DNA of 50,935 bases from positions 1-50,935 of the forward strand of contig CAIZLN010000084.1 of assembly GCA_903933815.1 (NCBI GenBank), read 5' to 3'. This stretch comes from an uncultured Solirubrobacterales bacterium (GTDB taxonomy: Bacteria; Actinomycetota; Thermoleophilia; Solirubrobacterales; 70-9). Position 1 is the stretch's first letter. Each line of letters opens with the position of its first letter. The notes below the pieces were generated by a model. That model had not been told where the DNA came from. It did no database searches and worked only from the letters and a program-made list of their open reading frames with translations. Position numbers and translations under genes: made by a program. This document shows positions 1-8,268 of this stretch, piece by piece.

Positions 1-1
1 C

Positions 2-2491
2 GCAGTCCTGCTCTTTTCCGGGCTCACGACTGCTGGTGCGATGGCTGCCGATGGCCCGGCTGGACCCCCGGCACCAGGCCGTACCGCAGCCCTCGAAACC
101 TCCTGCGTCCCGGGCCAGCCGACCTGCTCCGGTGCCTCTGCCGAAACCGTTCAGCCGGACCAGCCGGTCGCGACTGCGCCGCGGCCCACCCAGACGCGCC
201 CACCGGCAGGCGACCCTTCAGGGGGATTCGCACCGGACAGCGGCTCGAATAATGCCGGTGGCGAAAGCATCCCTGCGCCCTCGCGGAACCCCCAGTTCAT
301 CGAAGAGGATCCAAGCCTCAGTGGAGGCGTTTCGCCGGATGCGGTTGACAGTTCGGATCCGCTCCCGGATGCCCCGCTGGCCGTTCCCAACTTCCTGATC
401 AACAACTTCGAGATCCCGCCTTTCCTGTTGCCGATCTACCAGGCCTGCGGCAGCGAGTACGGGATCCCGTGGCAGGTACTGGCCGCGATCAACCGGATCG
501 AAACCGAGTTCGGAACCAACCTGAGCACCTCCTATGCCGGTGCCCAGGGCTGGATGCAGTTCATGCCCGAAACCTGGGAGGCGTACGGTGTCGACGCCAA
601 CGGTGACCGTCTGAAGGACCCCTACAACCCGGTTGATGCGATCTGCGCGGCGGGCAACTACCTTGCCGCAAGCGGCTACGCAGACGACCCGAGCTCAGCA
701 ATCTTTGCCTACAACCGAGCTGACTGGTACGTCGAGGACATCCTCGCCAACGCCGCTGCCTACTCCCAGATACCAACGGAAATGATCAGCGCGCTGACCG
801 GACTGACTGAGGGAGCACGGTTCCCGGTTGCCGCCGAGGATGTCGACTACGAAGGCAAGGTCTCGCCCCGTGAGGCCGGACGCAATGGGGCCGAGTCGCA
901 GGACGTCAGCTCTGATGGCGACCGGCGGTCGATCGAGATCGAGGCAGAGGGCGGATCGCCAGTGATCGCGGTCAACGACTCCATAGTCCGTTCAGTTGAC
1001 CGCAACGCCGGCACGGTTGTGATCGAGGATGCCTACGGAAACCGCTACTCCTACGCAGGCCTGGGTTCGGTGGCGACCGTCCATCCGGTTCCCCGACGGG
1101 ACGAACCGGATGGGGAGTCCGACGCCGGGAGTGCCGCTCCCTCTCCTGGACCTGCCCCCGCCCCCGATGGTGCCCTCAACATGGGTCAGGCGAAGGCTCA
1201 GGATCGCCCCGAAGGAGCCATGTCCGACTCTGACCCTCAGGTGCAGCCTGAGGGTTCCGACAAGGTTGCGGGAGAGCCCGCGGCCGATGAAATCTCTGAG
1301 GTCCTCGCCGACCCGGAAGCCGCTGAAGCCGCCGCCACGGAGCAGGCCCGATCCGGAGACCCCGCGGGCACAACGGGCGGCGAGCCGACCCTGGCCGCAG
1401 CCGAAGACCGCCGCGCCGAGCAGGCTGCCTTTTCGCGCGAGACAGCCCCGGCCGATACCGGCAACAACACCGAGAACATGCGCAGCCGGGTCTACGCCAA
1501 TCCGCTGCGTCCCCGGAACCAGCAGCGGGCTACGGTTGAAGGAGTGTCGGTCAGTGAGCCGATCCCCTCAGGAGGAGTCGAAGGCAAGCCCGGTGACTAC
1601 GTGATCTACGACGGTAGCGCTTCCGGGATCTACCGCTTCGACGAAGAGTCCACAGACCTCAAGCCGCTCGTCAAGGGCTCACGGGTAATCGCAGGTACAG
1701 TGCTCGGCCGGCTCGCCGAAAAGCCCACCGCCGCGATCACCTTCTCGATCCAGCCGGGCGGCGAAGATACGCCTCAGATTGATCCAAAGCCGTTCCTCGA
1801 CGGCTGGACCCTGCTGGCCGAGACCAACATCTACAACGCCAACGGCAAGAACCGGTTCGCCGACCGCCTCGGTGTCGGCGGTGTGCTGCTGCTGTCCAAG
1901 TCAGCCCTCCAGCGACGCGTTCTCAGCGACCCCAAGCTGAGCATCGGTGAGTGTGACCGTCAATACATAGCCAACGGCGCGATCGACCGGCGCGTACTTG
2001 CGACGCTCGCCTTCGTAACGGAAAAGGGGTACGACCTCCTGATCACCTCAATGCTCTGCGGTCGTGAAGTTTCAATCACGACTTCGGGCTACACGTCCAA
2101 CCACAGCTACGGGGCCGCCATCGACATAGCAGCGATCAATGGTGAGGTGGTCACCTCCGCCACCCAGGGACCCGGCTCGCTGACCGACCTCGTAGCCAGA
2201 GAGATACTGAGCCTTCAAGGCACGATGGCACCAGATGAGGTCATCTCCCTGATCGACTACCCGGAGCCGGCCGGATTCGCGATGTCAGACCACGACGACC
2301 ACCTGCACGTAGGCTTCAGGCCAGCCGGAGACACAAACCTTGCCGGCGGCTCGGTCAACACCACCCTCGGCGCCGAACAATGGCGCGCGCTGACCGAGCG
2401 CCTCGGTGAGATCCGCAACCCGGAAGTCCCGACCGAGCCATCGCAGAGTGCGCTCGAAGCCGACGGGCCGGACAAGGGCAACCGAAACTGA
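2..2491 (+). CDS. Secreted multidomain peptidoglycan hydrolase (SLT transglycosylase + M23-like fold + M15-like peptidase), 5' partial
   Basis: The frame is open from base 2, and the residues before the first ATG (41) read AVLLFSGLTTAGAMA, the hydrophobic end and cleavage region of a signal peptide. The true start is therefore left of the window. A Pro/Ala-rich linker is followed by a lytic transglycosylase domain of the MltB/SLT2 type (about nt 400-760; INRIETEFG supplies the likely catalytic Glu, then AGAQGWMQFMPETW). Next comes a beta-rich region split by a long acidic low-complexity insert; its halves (VIEDAYGNRYSY near nt 1020 and the stretch ending DPKPFLDGW near nt 1800) resemble a degenerate M23 lysostaphin-type domain without clear zinc ligands. 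The C-terminal domain has SNHSYGAAID and DHDDHLHVGF, matching M15-type D-Ala-D-Ala peptidase zinc motifs. Inferred role: cleavage of both glycan and peptide parts of the wall outside the membrane. Confidence 0.85.
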   Translation, partial: AVLLFSGLTTAGAMAADGPAGPPAPGRTAALETSCVPGQPTCSGASAETVQPDQPVATAPRPTQTRPPAGDPSGGFAPDSGSNNAGGESIPAPSRNPQFIEEDPSLSGGVSPDAVDSSDPLPDAPLAVPNFLINNFEIPPFLLPIYQACGSEYGIPWQVLAAINRIETEFGTNLSTSYAGAQGWMQFMPETWEAYGVDANGDRLKDPYNPVDAICAAGNYLAASGYADDPSSAIFAYNRADWYVEDILANAAAYSQIPTEMISALTGLTEGARFPVAAEDVDYEGKVSPREAGRNGAESQDVSSDGDRRSIEIEAEGGSPVIAVNDSIVRSVDRNAGTVVIEDAYGNRYSYAGLGSVATVHPVPRRDEPDGESDAGSAAPSPGPAPAPDGALNMGQAKAQDRPEGAMSDSDPQVQPEGSDKVAGEPAADEISEVLADPEAAEAAATEQARSGDPAGTTGGEPTLAAAEDRRAEQAAFSRETAPADTGNNTENMRSRVYANPLRPRNQQRATVEGVSVSEPIPSGGVEGKPGDYVIYDGSASGIYRFDEESTDLKPLVKGSRVIAGTVLGRLAEKPTAAITFSIQPGGEDTPQIDPKPFLDGWTLLAETNIYNANGKNRFADRLGVGGVLLLSKSALQRRVLSDPKLSIGECDRQYIANGAIDRRVLATLAFVTEKGYDLLITSMLCGREVSITTSGYTSNHSYGAAIDIAAINGEVVTSATQGPGSLTDLVAREILSLQGTMAPDEVISLIDYPEPAGFAMSDHDDHLHVGFRPAGDTNLAGGSVNTTLGAEQWRALTERLGEIRNPEVPTEPSQSALEADGPDKGNRN

Positions 2492-3360
2492 TCAGCCCGC
2501 TATTCGGGTTTGTCCAGATTGAACTGACCGGCACGCTCAGGCTGGAAAGCGGTCGCTATCTGGACCGGCAAGGTGAAGACCAGCGCGTTCTGGTGATCGA
2601 GACCGAGGGGGCATTGCCGCCCGCCCGTCGCCGACGTCGCAAGCCGAAGCAGTCCACGGGCCGGGAGCATCAACCGACTGTAACCCTCACTACCGTGACC
2701 ATGATCCGGGCGTTCCTGCCCTTCTGGAACGACAATGAAGCCTCCGAATGGCTGGTACCCGCGACGGCGGACGAACGGGTTGACGAATTGATGGGCGAAG
2801 CCCTCTCCACCCTGGACCGGGCACTGGCTGCCGAGGCCGCCGCGACCGGGCGACCCTATGTCCAGTCAATCGGGATCGATGACGTTGTCGGAGCCAGGAT
2901 CGGCTTCGGCGATGGCGACCGTCTCTCCGACGGCCTCTATCTGGAAGCCTTCGAGATCGATGCCCGCGGAGGCACCGCCAGTCCGCGGCGAGAGAGGATG
3001 AACCGGACCCGGCCACTGGCCAGGATTGCGGCGATCATCGGAGAAACGGACCGGGCGGCAGCCTGTGAGTTTCTGATCCCGCGGATCAGGTCGGACCTCG
3101 AAGGTGGGCGGGAGATGAGCGCGGCGCTGACGATCGAGGTGGCTGTGCGGTCCTCAATCGTCGAGCTTGACACCATCCTGGATCTGCCGGAGCATGCAGC
3201 AGATCTGGACCGGTTGGAGGAACTGCTGCCCGAGCTGACCGAGCTGACCGACGCGGTACTGGCAGAGGGCAAGGCCTGGCCCGGGCTGGCGGAGTCGCTG
3301 GAGGAACCGCTGGGAATCGTCGAGCGGGTCCTGCGGCGGCGCCGAGCGTTCGACCAGTAG
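2488..3360 (+). CDS. Conserved-looking protein of unknown function, probable CTG start
   Basis: I do not recognise the family. The first conventional start in this frame is GTG at 2593, but the frame stays open upstream and reads like folded protein (FGFVQIELTGTLRL, then GRYLDRQGEDQRVLVIETEG). Between the in-frame stop at 2407 and 2593 there is no ATG, GTG or TTG. CTG 2488 overlaps the stop of the upstream gene as CTGA, with an AAGGG run about 10 nt before it. I chose it for that reason, but it is an inference; the safe minimal CDS is 2593-3360. The protein is about 290 residues, soluble, with a basic linker (ARRRRRKPK) after the N-terminal strand region and a mostly helical, acidic C-terminal half. 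It is probably cotranscribed with the cell-wall hydrolase. Confidence 0.6.
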   Translation: MISPLFGFVQIELTGTLRLESGRYLDRQGEDQRVLVIETEGALPPARRRRRKPKQSTGREHQPTVTLTTVTMIRAFLPFWNDNEASEWLVPATADERVDELMGEALSTLDRALAAEAAATGRPYVQSIGIDDVVGARIGFGDGDRLSDGLYLEAFEIDARGGTASPRRERMNRTRPLARIAAIIGETDRAAACEFLIPRIRSDLEGGREMSAALTIEVAVRSSIVELDTILDLPEHAADLDRLEELLPELTELTDAVLAEGKAWPGLAESLEEPLGIVERVLRRRRAFDQ

Positions 3361-3371
3361 GACCGTTCCGT

Positions 3372-4040
3372 TCAGATCCGGCGATGAAGCGGCGTGATGC
3401 CGATGCTCTCGAGTACCGCATCCTCTTCAAGGGAGGATGCAACAAGGTCGGCCTCAAGGTGGATACCGGGGACCGAGGGCACTCCGATCACGAAGAGCCC
3501 TGCCGCGACTGCAGCAGCGACTCCGCCCGGTGAGTCCTCCAGCGCCACCACATCCCTGCCGGGGTCAACCCCGAGCTGACGGCAGGCTTCCAGATAAGCG
3601 TCAGGTGCGGGCTTGGCCGCCGGGACCTCGTGACCGCTGATCACGACATCGAACTCGATTCCGGTCGCTGCAACCTCGTGAGAGCGTTCTATGAAGCGTC
3701 GCGGCGAGTTGGAGACAAGGCCTACCGGCACACCCTCACCTCGCAGCAGTTCGACCAGCTCGACCGCGCCCACCATGGGATCCACACCACCCTCAAGCTC
3801 GTTCAGCACGAGTACGTTGAGCTCTTCCATGATCTCCTGCTCGCGACCCGGTTCGTCGAGAAAAAGGGCCAGCTTTCGCCCTGCGATCTTTTCCGACGAG
3901 CCGACCAGCGCCCGCTTGTGTTCGATCGTGAAAGTCCGCTCGCGCCTCTCGAACAGGGTCTGTTCAGCCCGGCTCCACACCGACTCGGTGTCGAGCAGAA
4001 GGCCGTCATTATCGAAAAGGGCCGCTTTCGGGATAGGCAT
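3372..4040 (-). CDS. HAD-superfamily phosphohydrolase (beta-phosphoglucomutase/GS-like subfamily)
   Basis: The 222-residue protein has the four HAD motifs: DNDGLLLD near the N-terminus (first Asp the nucleophile, second Asp the general acid/base), SNS as motif II, the Lys in AAKPAPD, and EDSPGG as motif IV. The helical cap between motifs I and II is the subfamily I type found in phosphoglycolate phosphatases, beta-phosphoglucomutases and sugar-phosphate phosphatases. The substrate cannot be read from sequence. The ATG lies 6 nt after TAGGGT on the minus strand, so the mRNA is probably leaderless. The gene converges on the unknown gene ending at 3360. Confidence 0.85.
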   Translation of the reverse strand: MPIPKAALFDNDGLLLDTESVWSRAEQTLFERRERTFTIEHKRALVGSSEKIAGRKLALFLDEPGREQEIMEELNVLVLNELEGGVDPMVGAVELVELLRGEGVPVGLVSNSPRRFIERSHEVAATGIEFDVVISGHEVPAAKPAPDAYLEACRQLGVDPGRDVVALEDSPGGVAAAVAAGLFVIGVPSVPGIHLEADLVASSLEEDAVLESIGITPLHRRI

Positions 4041-4046
4041 CCGATT

Positions 4047-4052
4047 ACCCTA
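4047..4052 (-). promoter_or_regulatory. -10 box of a leaderless promoter for the HAD gene
   Basis: On the minus strand TAGGGT is followed by 6 nt and then the ATG of the HAD gene. This fits the actinobacterial TANNNT consensus with transcription starting at or next to the start codon. No convincing -35 was seen. Confidence 0.45.
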
Positions 4053-4143
4053 GAGAGCCAACGGCCCGTAAACCCGGCCCGTCACGGCTACCATTCAGAT
4101 TAATTACCGTGGCTCCGGTACAGACAGCCATGTCGCGGGTTAT

Positions 4144-5907
4144 ATGAGTTCAGATCAAAACCGGACCAGGCAGGGTGGGTTGGCGAAGAGAATGGAAAAG
4201 GGAGATGTATCCGGGGCCATGAAGCAGCTTCCGCTGTTGCTCGTGGCGGTCGCGGTGCTCGCAATGCTCATGGTCGGGCTGGTGTCCGTCGCGATTGCCG
4301 CAGGATCGGTGCCCAACGGAGCCCCACTTTCCAGTGCCGTCCCACCGATGGTCCTTCCCGAGGAAGCCGTCATCAGCGACGCGGACATTTCGGCCACGGA
4401 GTCCGAACGCTGGATCATCGGGGCCGAGCCTGATGCAGTAACCCGCCGGATCACCCGTCGCGAGGGAGCGAGTGTGGTTGACGCGGCAACCGGCATCTAC
4501 TCAATAGCCCGCGCGGACGCGAACCATCTCGCATCCGCCTTGCGCAAAGCAGGTCGGCTGGTTTACGCGGAGCCCGACGTTCCGGTCCTGGCCAGCGGCT
4601 ACCCGGGCGACTACGACCCGGAGACCCAGTGGTGGCTGAATCGAATAGTCAACACCGTCGAAATCACCCCACCTCCGGTCACTCCGAACAGTCCGCGACT
4701 GGCCCTGATCGAAGAATCCCTGAACCCGGCACACCCGGACCTCGGCTCGTCCAGGCTCACCGGAGGGTTCTCACTCGGGTCTTCCGAAGACAGCCACGGT
4801 ACGGCTGTGGCCGCGATCGCCGGCTCTCCCGGCGGAGATGCAATCAGGTCCGGCAGCGGAGGAATCGTGGGCGTCTGGCCGGGGATGAACATGACGCTCT
4901 TTCCCTCCGGCGATGACTGCGTTGGTGCCACCAAGGCGGTTCTGGCTGCTGCGAGGGCCGGGGTTGCGGTCATCAACATGAGCTACGGCTTCGCCTCCTC
5001 AGCCTGCTTCTCCCACTTCGTCGCCACCGAGACCGCGGTGCGAAAGGGCGTTCTCCCGGTGGCGGCAGCCGGCAACACGTTCGAGAAGCTCGGCAACCTC
5101 GCAATGCGCCCGGCGACCGACCCCCACGTGATCTCGGTGTCAGCCACCGACAGCGCGAATCTGGTCGCAACGTTTGCGACGCGCAACCGGCAGGTGGACA
5201 TCACCGCGCCCGGAGCCCTCGTCTACTCACCCTGGGTATCCGGTGAGACGGATGAGAGCGATACCCTGCCCTGGGCCCTGAACTCGGGCACCAGCTTCTC
5301 GGCGCCCATGGTTTCGGCCGCCGCCACCTGGCTCACTCAGGCGCGTCCGGGTCTGGATGCCCGGCAGATCGGCCGCCTGCTGACATCCTCAGCTACCGAC
5401 CTCGGGGATCCGGGGCGTGACCCGCTGTACGGCGAGGGCCTGCTCAGCATCGGCTCCGCACTCACCACAAAGACTCCTCCAGCCGACCCCAGGGAACCGA
5501 ATGACGATATCGGGTGGATCAACGGCTCACTGCTGCCTGGCAAAGCCGCCCTCGTCTGGAACCCGGCCCAGCAGCGTGCGGGCACAGTGGGCGCGACTCT
5601 CAGCAGGACAAAGGACACGGCCGATGTCTACCGGGTCCTGATCGCCCCGCGCAGTCGCCTGCTGATCACCGCTGCTCAGTATCAGGGAGACATTGCGTTG
5701 AAGGTCCTACGCCCCAGTGCGAAGACAGTCCTCAAGGGCGCCGGACAGGTGATCGTGCGCTCAGACAAACCCCGACCGGCCACCGAAGGAGTGATTGTGA
5801 AGAACTCAAAGGGTCGGCCCCAGGAGGTTTACGTAGCGGTAACCGTAAGCCCGCGATGGAGCGAGGAATACCTGCATTACCGTCTCGGAGTCTCCGGCCG
5901 GCGCTGA
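4144..5907 (+). CDS. Membrane-anchored or secreted subtilase (S8 family) with a Glu at the catalytic Asp position
   Basis: The 587-residue protein starts with a basic stretch and a hydrophobic segment (KQLPLLLVAVAVLAMLM), a signal or anchor sequence. An I9-like propeptide follows (SERWIIGAEPDAVTR... ending near YAEPDVPV), then a subtilisin domain. His218 is in SHGTAVAAIAG, the oxyanion Asn is near residue 311 in AAAGN, and Ser384 is in GTSFSAP. The position expected for the catalytic Asp reads LALIEESLNPAHPDL, in register with the usual VAVIDSGID..HPDL, so Glu190 replaces Asp. A C-terminal beta domain (from about residue 450) resembles a pre-peptidase C-terminal domain. Alternative starts are ATG 4192 and ATG 4219; none has a strong ribosome site. 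It may be a weakly active or processed enzyme, or an altered subtilase. Confidence 0.85.
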   Translation: MSSDQNRTRQGGLAKRMEKGDVSGAMKQLPLLLVAVAVLAMLMVGLVSVAIAAGSVPNGAPLSSAVPPMVLPEEAVISDADISATESERWIIGAEPDAVTRRITRREGASVVDAATGIYSIARADANHLASALRKAGRLVYAEPDVPVLASGYPGDYDPETQWWLNRIVNTVEITPPPVTPNSPRLALIEESLNPAHPDLGSSRLTGGFSLGSSEDSHGTAVAAIAGSPGGDAIRSGSGGIVGVWPGMNMTLFPSGDDCVGATKAVLAAARAGVAVINMSYGFASSACFSHFVATETAVRKGVLPVAAAGNTFEKLGNLAMRPATDPHVISVSATDSANLVATFATRNRQVDITAPGALVYSPWVSGETDESDTLPWALNSGTSFSAPMVSAAATWLTQARPGLDARQIGRLLTSSATDLGDPGRDPLYGEGLLSIGSALTTKTPPADPREPNDDIGWINGSLLPGKAALVWNPAQQRAGTVGATLSRTKDTADVYRVLIAPRSRLLITAAQYQGDIALKVLRPSAKTVLKGAGQVIVRSDKPRPATEGVIVKNSKGRPQEVYVAVTVSPRWSEEYLHYRLGVSGRR

Positions 5908-5912
5908 GAAAC

Positions 5913-5933
5913 GGCCGGCCCGGGACTCCGGCC
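5913..5933. terminator. Hairpin between convergent genes
   Basis: GGCCGG and CCGGCC are separated by 9 nt just after the subtilase stop and before the converging fatty-acid gene. There is no T-run, so termination activity is uncertain. Confidence 0.3.
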
Positions 5934-5973
5934 CGCCCCCTCGGGAGCGGACCGGTTGAATCTCAGGCCGAAA

Positions 5974-7977
5974 CTACTTGCCCTGCCACTTCGGGCTGCG
6001 CTTACCAAGGAAGGCAGAAATCCCCTCCTTGCCATCCTCGGTGAAGAAGACGGTGGCGAAACCCTGCTTCTCGGCGTCTATTCCCTCGTCGGTGTCACCG
6101 CCCGTGAATGAGACCTGCTTGATCTGCTCGACTGCGACAGGCGCCTGGCCGGCCAACTTCCGGCCCCAGTTCACTGCGGTGTCGAACATCTCCTGATCGG
6201 GCACCACCCTGGTCACAAGACCGAAGTCGAGTGCCTCGAGCGAGGAGATCGGGTCGCCGACCAGGTTCATCTCCAACGCCTTGTTCCAGCCGACCAGCCG
6301 CGGCAGTCGCTGGGTCCCGCCAAAGCCGGGGATGATTCCGAGCTTGATCTCGGGCTGCCCGAAGACAGCCGACTCGGCAGCAATCCGGAAGTCGCAGGCC
6401 ATGGCCAGCTCACAACCGCCACCGAAGGCGAGTGAGTTGACCGCAGCAATCGTCACGACACGGCCGTTGCCGAAATCCTTGAGCAGCTCATGGCCTTCCT
6501 GGATCAGCTTCGCTCCGCCCTCGGCGTCCATCTGGGTAAATGCCTTGATGTCAGCGCCAGCCGAGAAGACGATCGGCATGGTTGAGGCAATGATCATGGC
6601 GCCGACGTTTTCGTCAGCCTTGACTTTCTCCCAGACGGTGCCGAGATCCTCAATCACCTGGGGGGAGATCGCGTTCATCGGTGGATTGGCGAGCCAGGCA
6701 ATCGCTACGTCGCCTCGGGTCTCGAGCTTGACCTTCTCAGGCTGGTCGCCATCGTCGGCCTGCGGGTAAGGGTAGAAGCCCTGTCCCGTCTTGAAACCGT
6801 GACGGCCCTGCGCGACCAGGCGCTTGAGGGTCACCGGGGGAGCGAAGCGCTCACCGTGTTTCTCATGCAGGCGCTCGATCCGCTCAAGTGAAACATCGAG
6901 GCCGTCGATGTCGGCCTTCCAGAACGGGGGAAACAGTCCACGACGCGGGTCCAGGCCGGCACCGGCCATCATGCCGACGTCAATGTCGCGGACCGAAGCG
7001 ACGCCCTCCTCGAGCAGGAGACAGGCCTCGATCAGAGACTTGGCCGTGAAGAGGTCGGCCAGCTCCTGGGCGTCCGGCTCACCGTCACCGGCAACCTGTG
7101 GCTGGCCGTCCTTGTACAGGCCGTCGCCACCGGTCTTGGCACCGAGCTTGCCCTGTGCGACCAGATCCTTCATTCCCTGGTGCACGTAAAAGGAGTCGCC
7201 GTAGGAGTCCTGCAGGTGCTCAGCTACGTGGTAGACGGTGTCCAGCCCGAGCAGGTCAACCAGAATGAATGGACCCATCGGGGCCACGTTGGCGGCACCG
7301 ACGCCTTCGTCGATCTTGGCGATGGAAAGTCCCTGTTCCTCCTGGGCGCGCCAGATCTCTCCGACGGCCGAGTTGAGAATGCGATTGACCACGAAGCCGG
7401 GGACTTCACCGCAGGTGATCGGCTGCTTGCCTATGGCCTGTGCGAAGTTGGATGCGACCTGAACCGTCTCGGAGGTCGTCTCATCACCAATGATTACCTC
7501 GACCAGCGGCATCACCGAGGCCGGGTAGAAGAAGTGAAAGCCGACAACCTTGTCCGGGCGGATGGTCGCTTCGGCCATCTCCGAGATCGAGAGTGAAGAA
7601 GTATTGGAGGAAAGAATGGCGTGACCGGGAGTCACGGCGTCGAGCTCTGCGAAGACGGCCTGCTTGATCGCCATCTTCTCCGGCACGGCCTCGATCACGA
7701 AATCGACATCACTGAACTCGTCATAGGTGACGGTACCCGTGACCAGACCCATGACTTCGGCGAGGCGAGCGTCTGCCTGCTCCTGGTTGATCTTCTCCTT
7801 CTTCACAAGCCCGCCGAGCTGGCCGGATGTGACGTTGCGAACCTCTTCGATGGCATGGTCGACGAACTTCTGGTCGACGTCCTTGATTACTACGGGGGTG
7901 TCAGACGCGGCGATTGCCTGGGCGATCTGGCCACCCATGGTGCCACCGCCGACGACGGCTGCCTTGTGAACGAACAT
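5974..7977 (-). CDS. Fused 3-hydroxyacyl-CoA dehydrogenase / enoyl-CoA hydratase (beta-oxidation)
   Basis: The ATG at 7977 begins MFVHKAAVVGGGTMGG, a Rossmann NAD-binding motif at the usual N-terminal position. An upstream in-frame extension to 8091 looks non-coding. GGAGG lies 13 nt before the ATG. The dehydrogenase has the NAD domain (residues 1-185) and two copies of the C-terminal 3HCDH domain (to about residue 410). From about residue 420 there is an enoyl-CoA hydratase domain with AFGGGCELAMACDFRIA and FGQPEIKLGIIPGFGG, carrying the two expected catalytic Glu residues. This order (dehydrogenase first) is the reverse of classical FadB. It should carry out hydration and NAD-linked oxidation of acyl-CoA in the cytoplasm. 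An inverted repeat about 50 nt upstream is a likely operator. Confidence 0.92.
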   Translation of the reverse strand: MFVHKAAVVGGGTMGGQIAQAIAASDTPVVIKDVDQKFVDHAIEEVRNVTSGQLGGLVKKEKINQEQADARLAEVMGLVTGTVTYDEFSDVDFVIEAVPEKMAIKQAVFAELDAVTPGHAILSSNTSSLSISEMAEATIRPDKVVGFHFFYPASVMPLVEVIIGDETTSETVQVASNFAQAIGKQPITCGEVPGFVVNRILNSAVGEIWRAQEEQGLSIAKIDEGVGAANVAPMGPFILVDLLGLDTVYHVAEHLQDSYGDSFYVHQGMKDLVAQGKLGAKTGGDGLYKDGQPQVAGDGEPDAQELADLFTAKSLIEACLLLEEGVASVRDIDVGMMAGAGLDPRRGLFPPFWKADIDGLDVSLERIERLHEKHGERFAPPVTLKRLVAQGRHGFKTGQGFYPYPQADDGDQPEKVKLETRGDVAIAWLANPPMNAISPQVIEDLGTVWEKVKADENVGAMIIASTMPIVFSAGADIKAFTQMDAEGGAKLIQEGHELLKDFGNGRVVTIAAVNSLAFGGGCELAMACDFRIAAESAVFGQPEIKLGIIPGFGGTQRLPRLVGWNKALEMNLVGDPISSLEALDFGLVTRVVPDQEMFDTAVNWGRKLAGQAPVAVEQIKQVSFTGGDTDEGIDAEKQGFATVFFTEDGKEGISAFLGKRSPKWQGK

Positions 7978-8027
7978 AAGCTTTTCTGATCCTCCATGGG
8001 GGTCGTGAGTGGAAGCTTGGCGAGATA

Positions 8028-8043
8028 CTGACTCGCGGGTCAA
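8028..8043. promoter_or_regulatory. Putative TetR-type operator upstream of the fused beta-oxidation gene
   Basis: On the minus strand this site reads TTGACCCGCGAGTCAG, an inverted repeat with arms TGAC and GTCA. It shares the outer TTGAC and AGTCA blocks with the site at 24954-24971, which precedes the acyl-CoA dehydrogenase. It lies about 50 nt upstream of the start codon. Confidence 0.45.
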
Positions 8044-8126
8044 CAAGGCTATAGGCCTAGGCTTCGATGTGACTCGGAGGGAAACGGGCAATCGGGTGAT
8101 ATCGGCCAGGTGTGACTCTCCTCCGG

Positions 8127-8153
8127 TTGCCCACCGGTCTTACCTGCTAGCTT
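8127..8153 (+). promoter_or_regulatory. Possible promoter of the DEAD-box helicase gene
   Basis: TTGCCC (8127-8132) is followed 15 nt later by TAGCTT (8148-8153), which is preceded by TG in the extended -10 position (TGCTAGCTT). It would give a leader of about 110 nt, unusual here because most start codons sit next to the promoter. The short spacer lowers confidence. Confidence 0.3.
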
Positions 8154-8268
8154 CAAATCAGACGATCGTCCAGTCTGGATGACCGTCGAGGTTCTGTTCC
8201 TTCCTTTCGCAGCAGCGTTTTGTGGGTTACCGGATCTCCCTGAAACCCCTCACAAAGGAAGTTGAACC

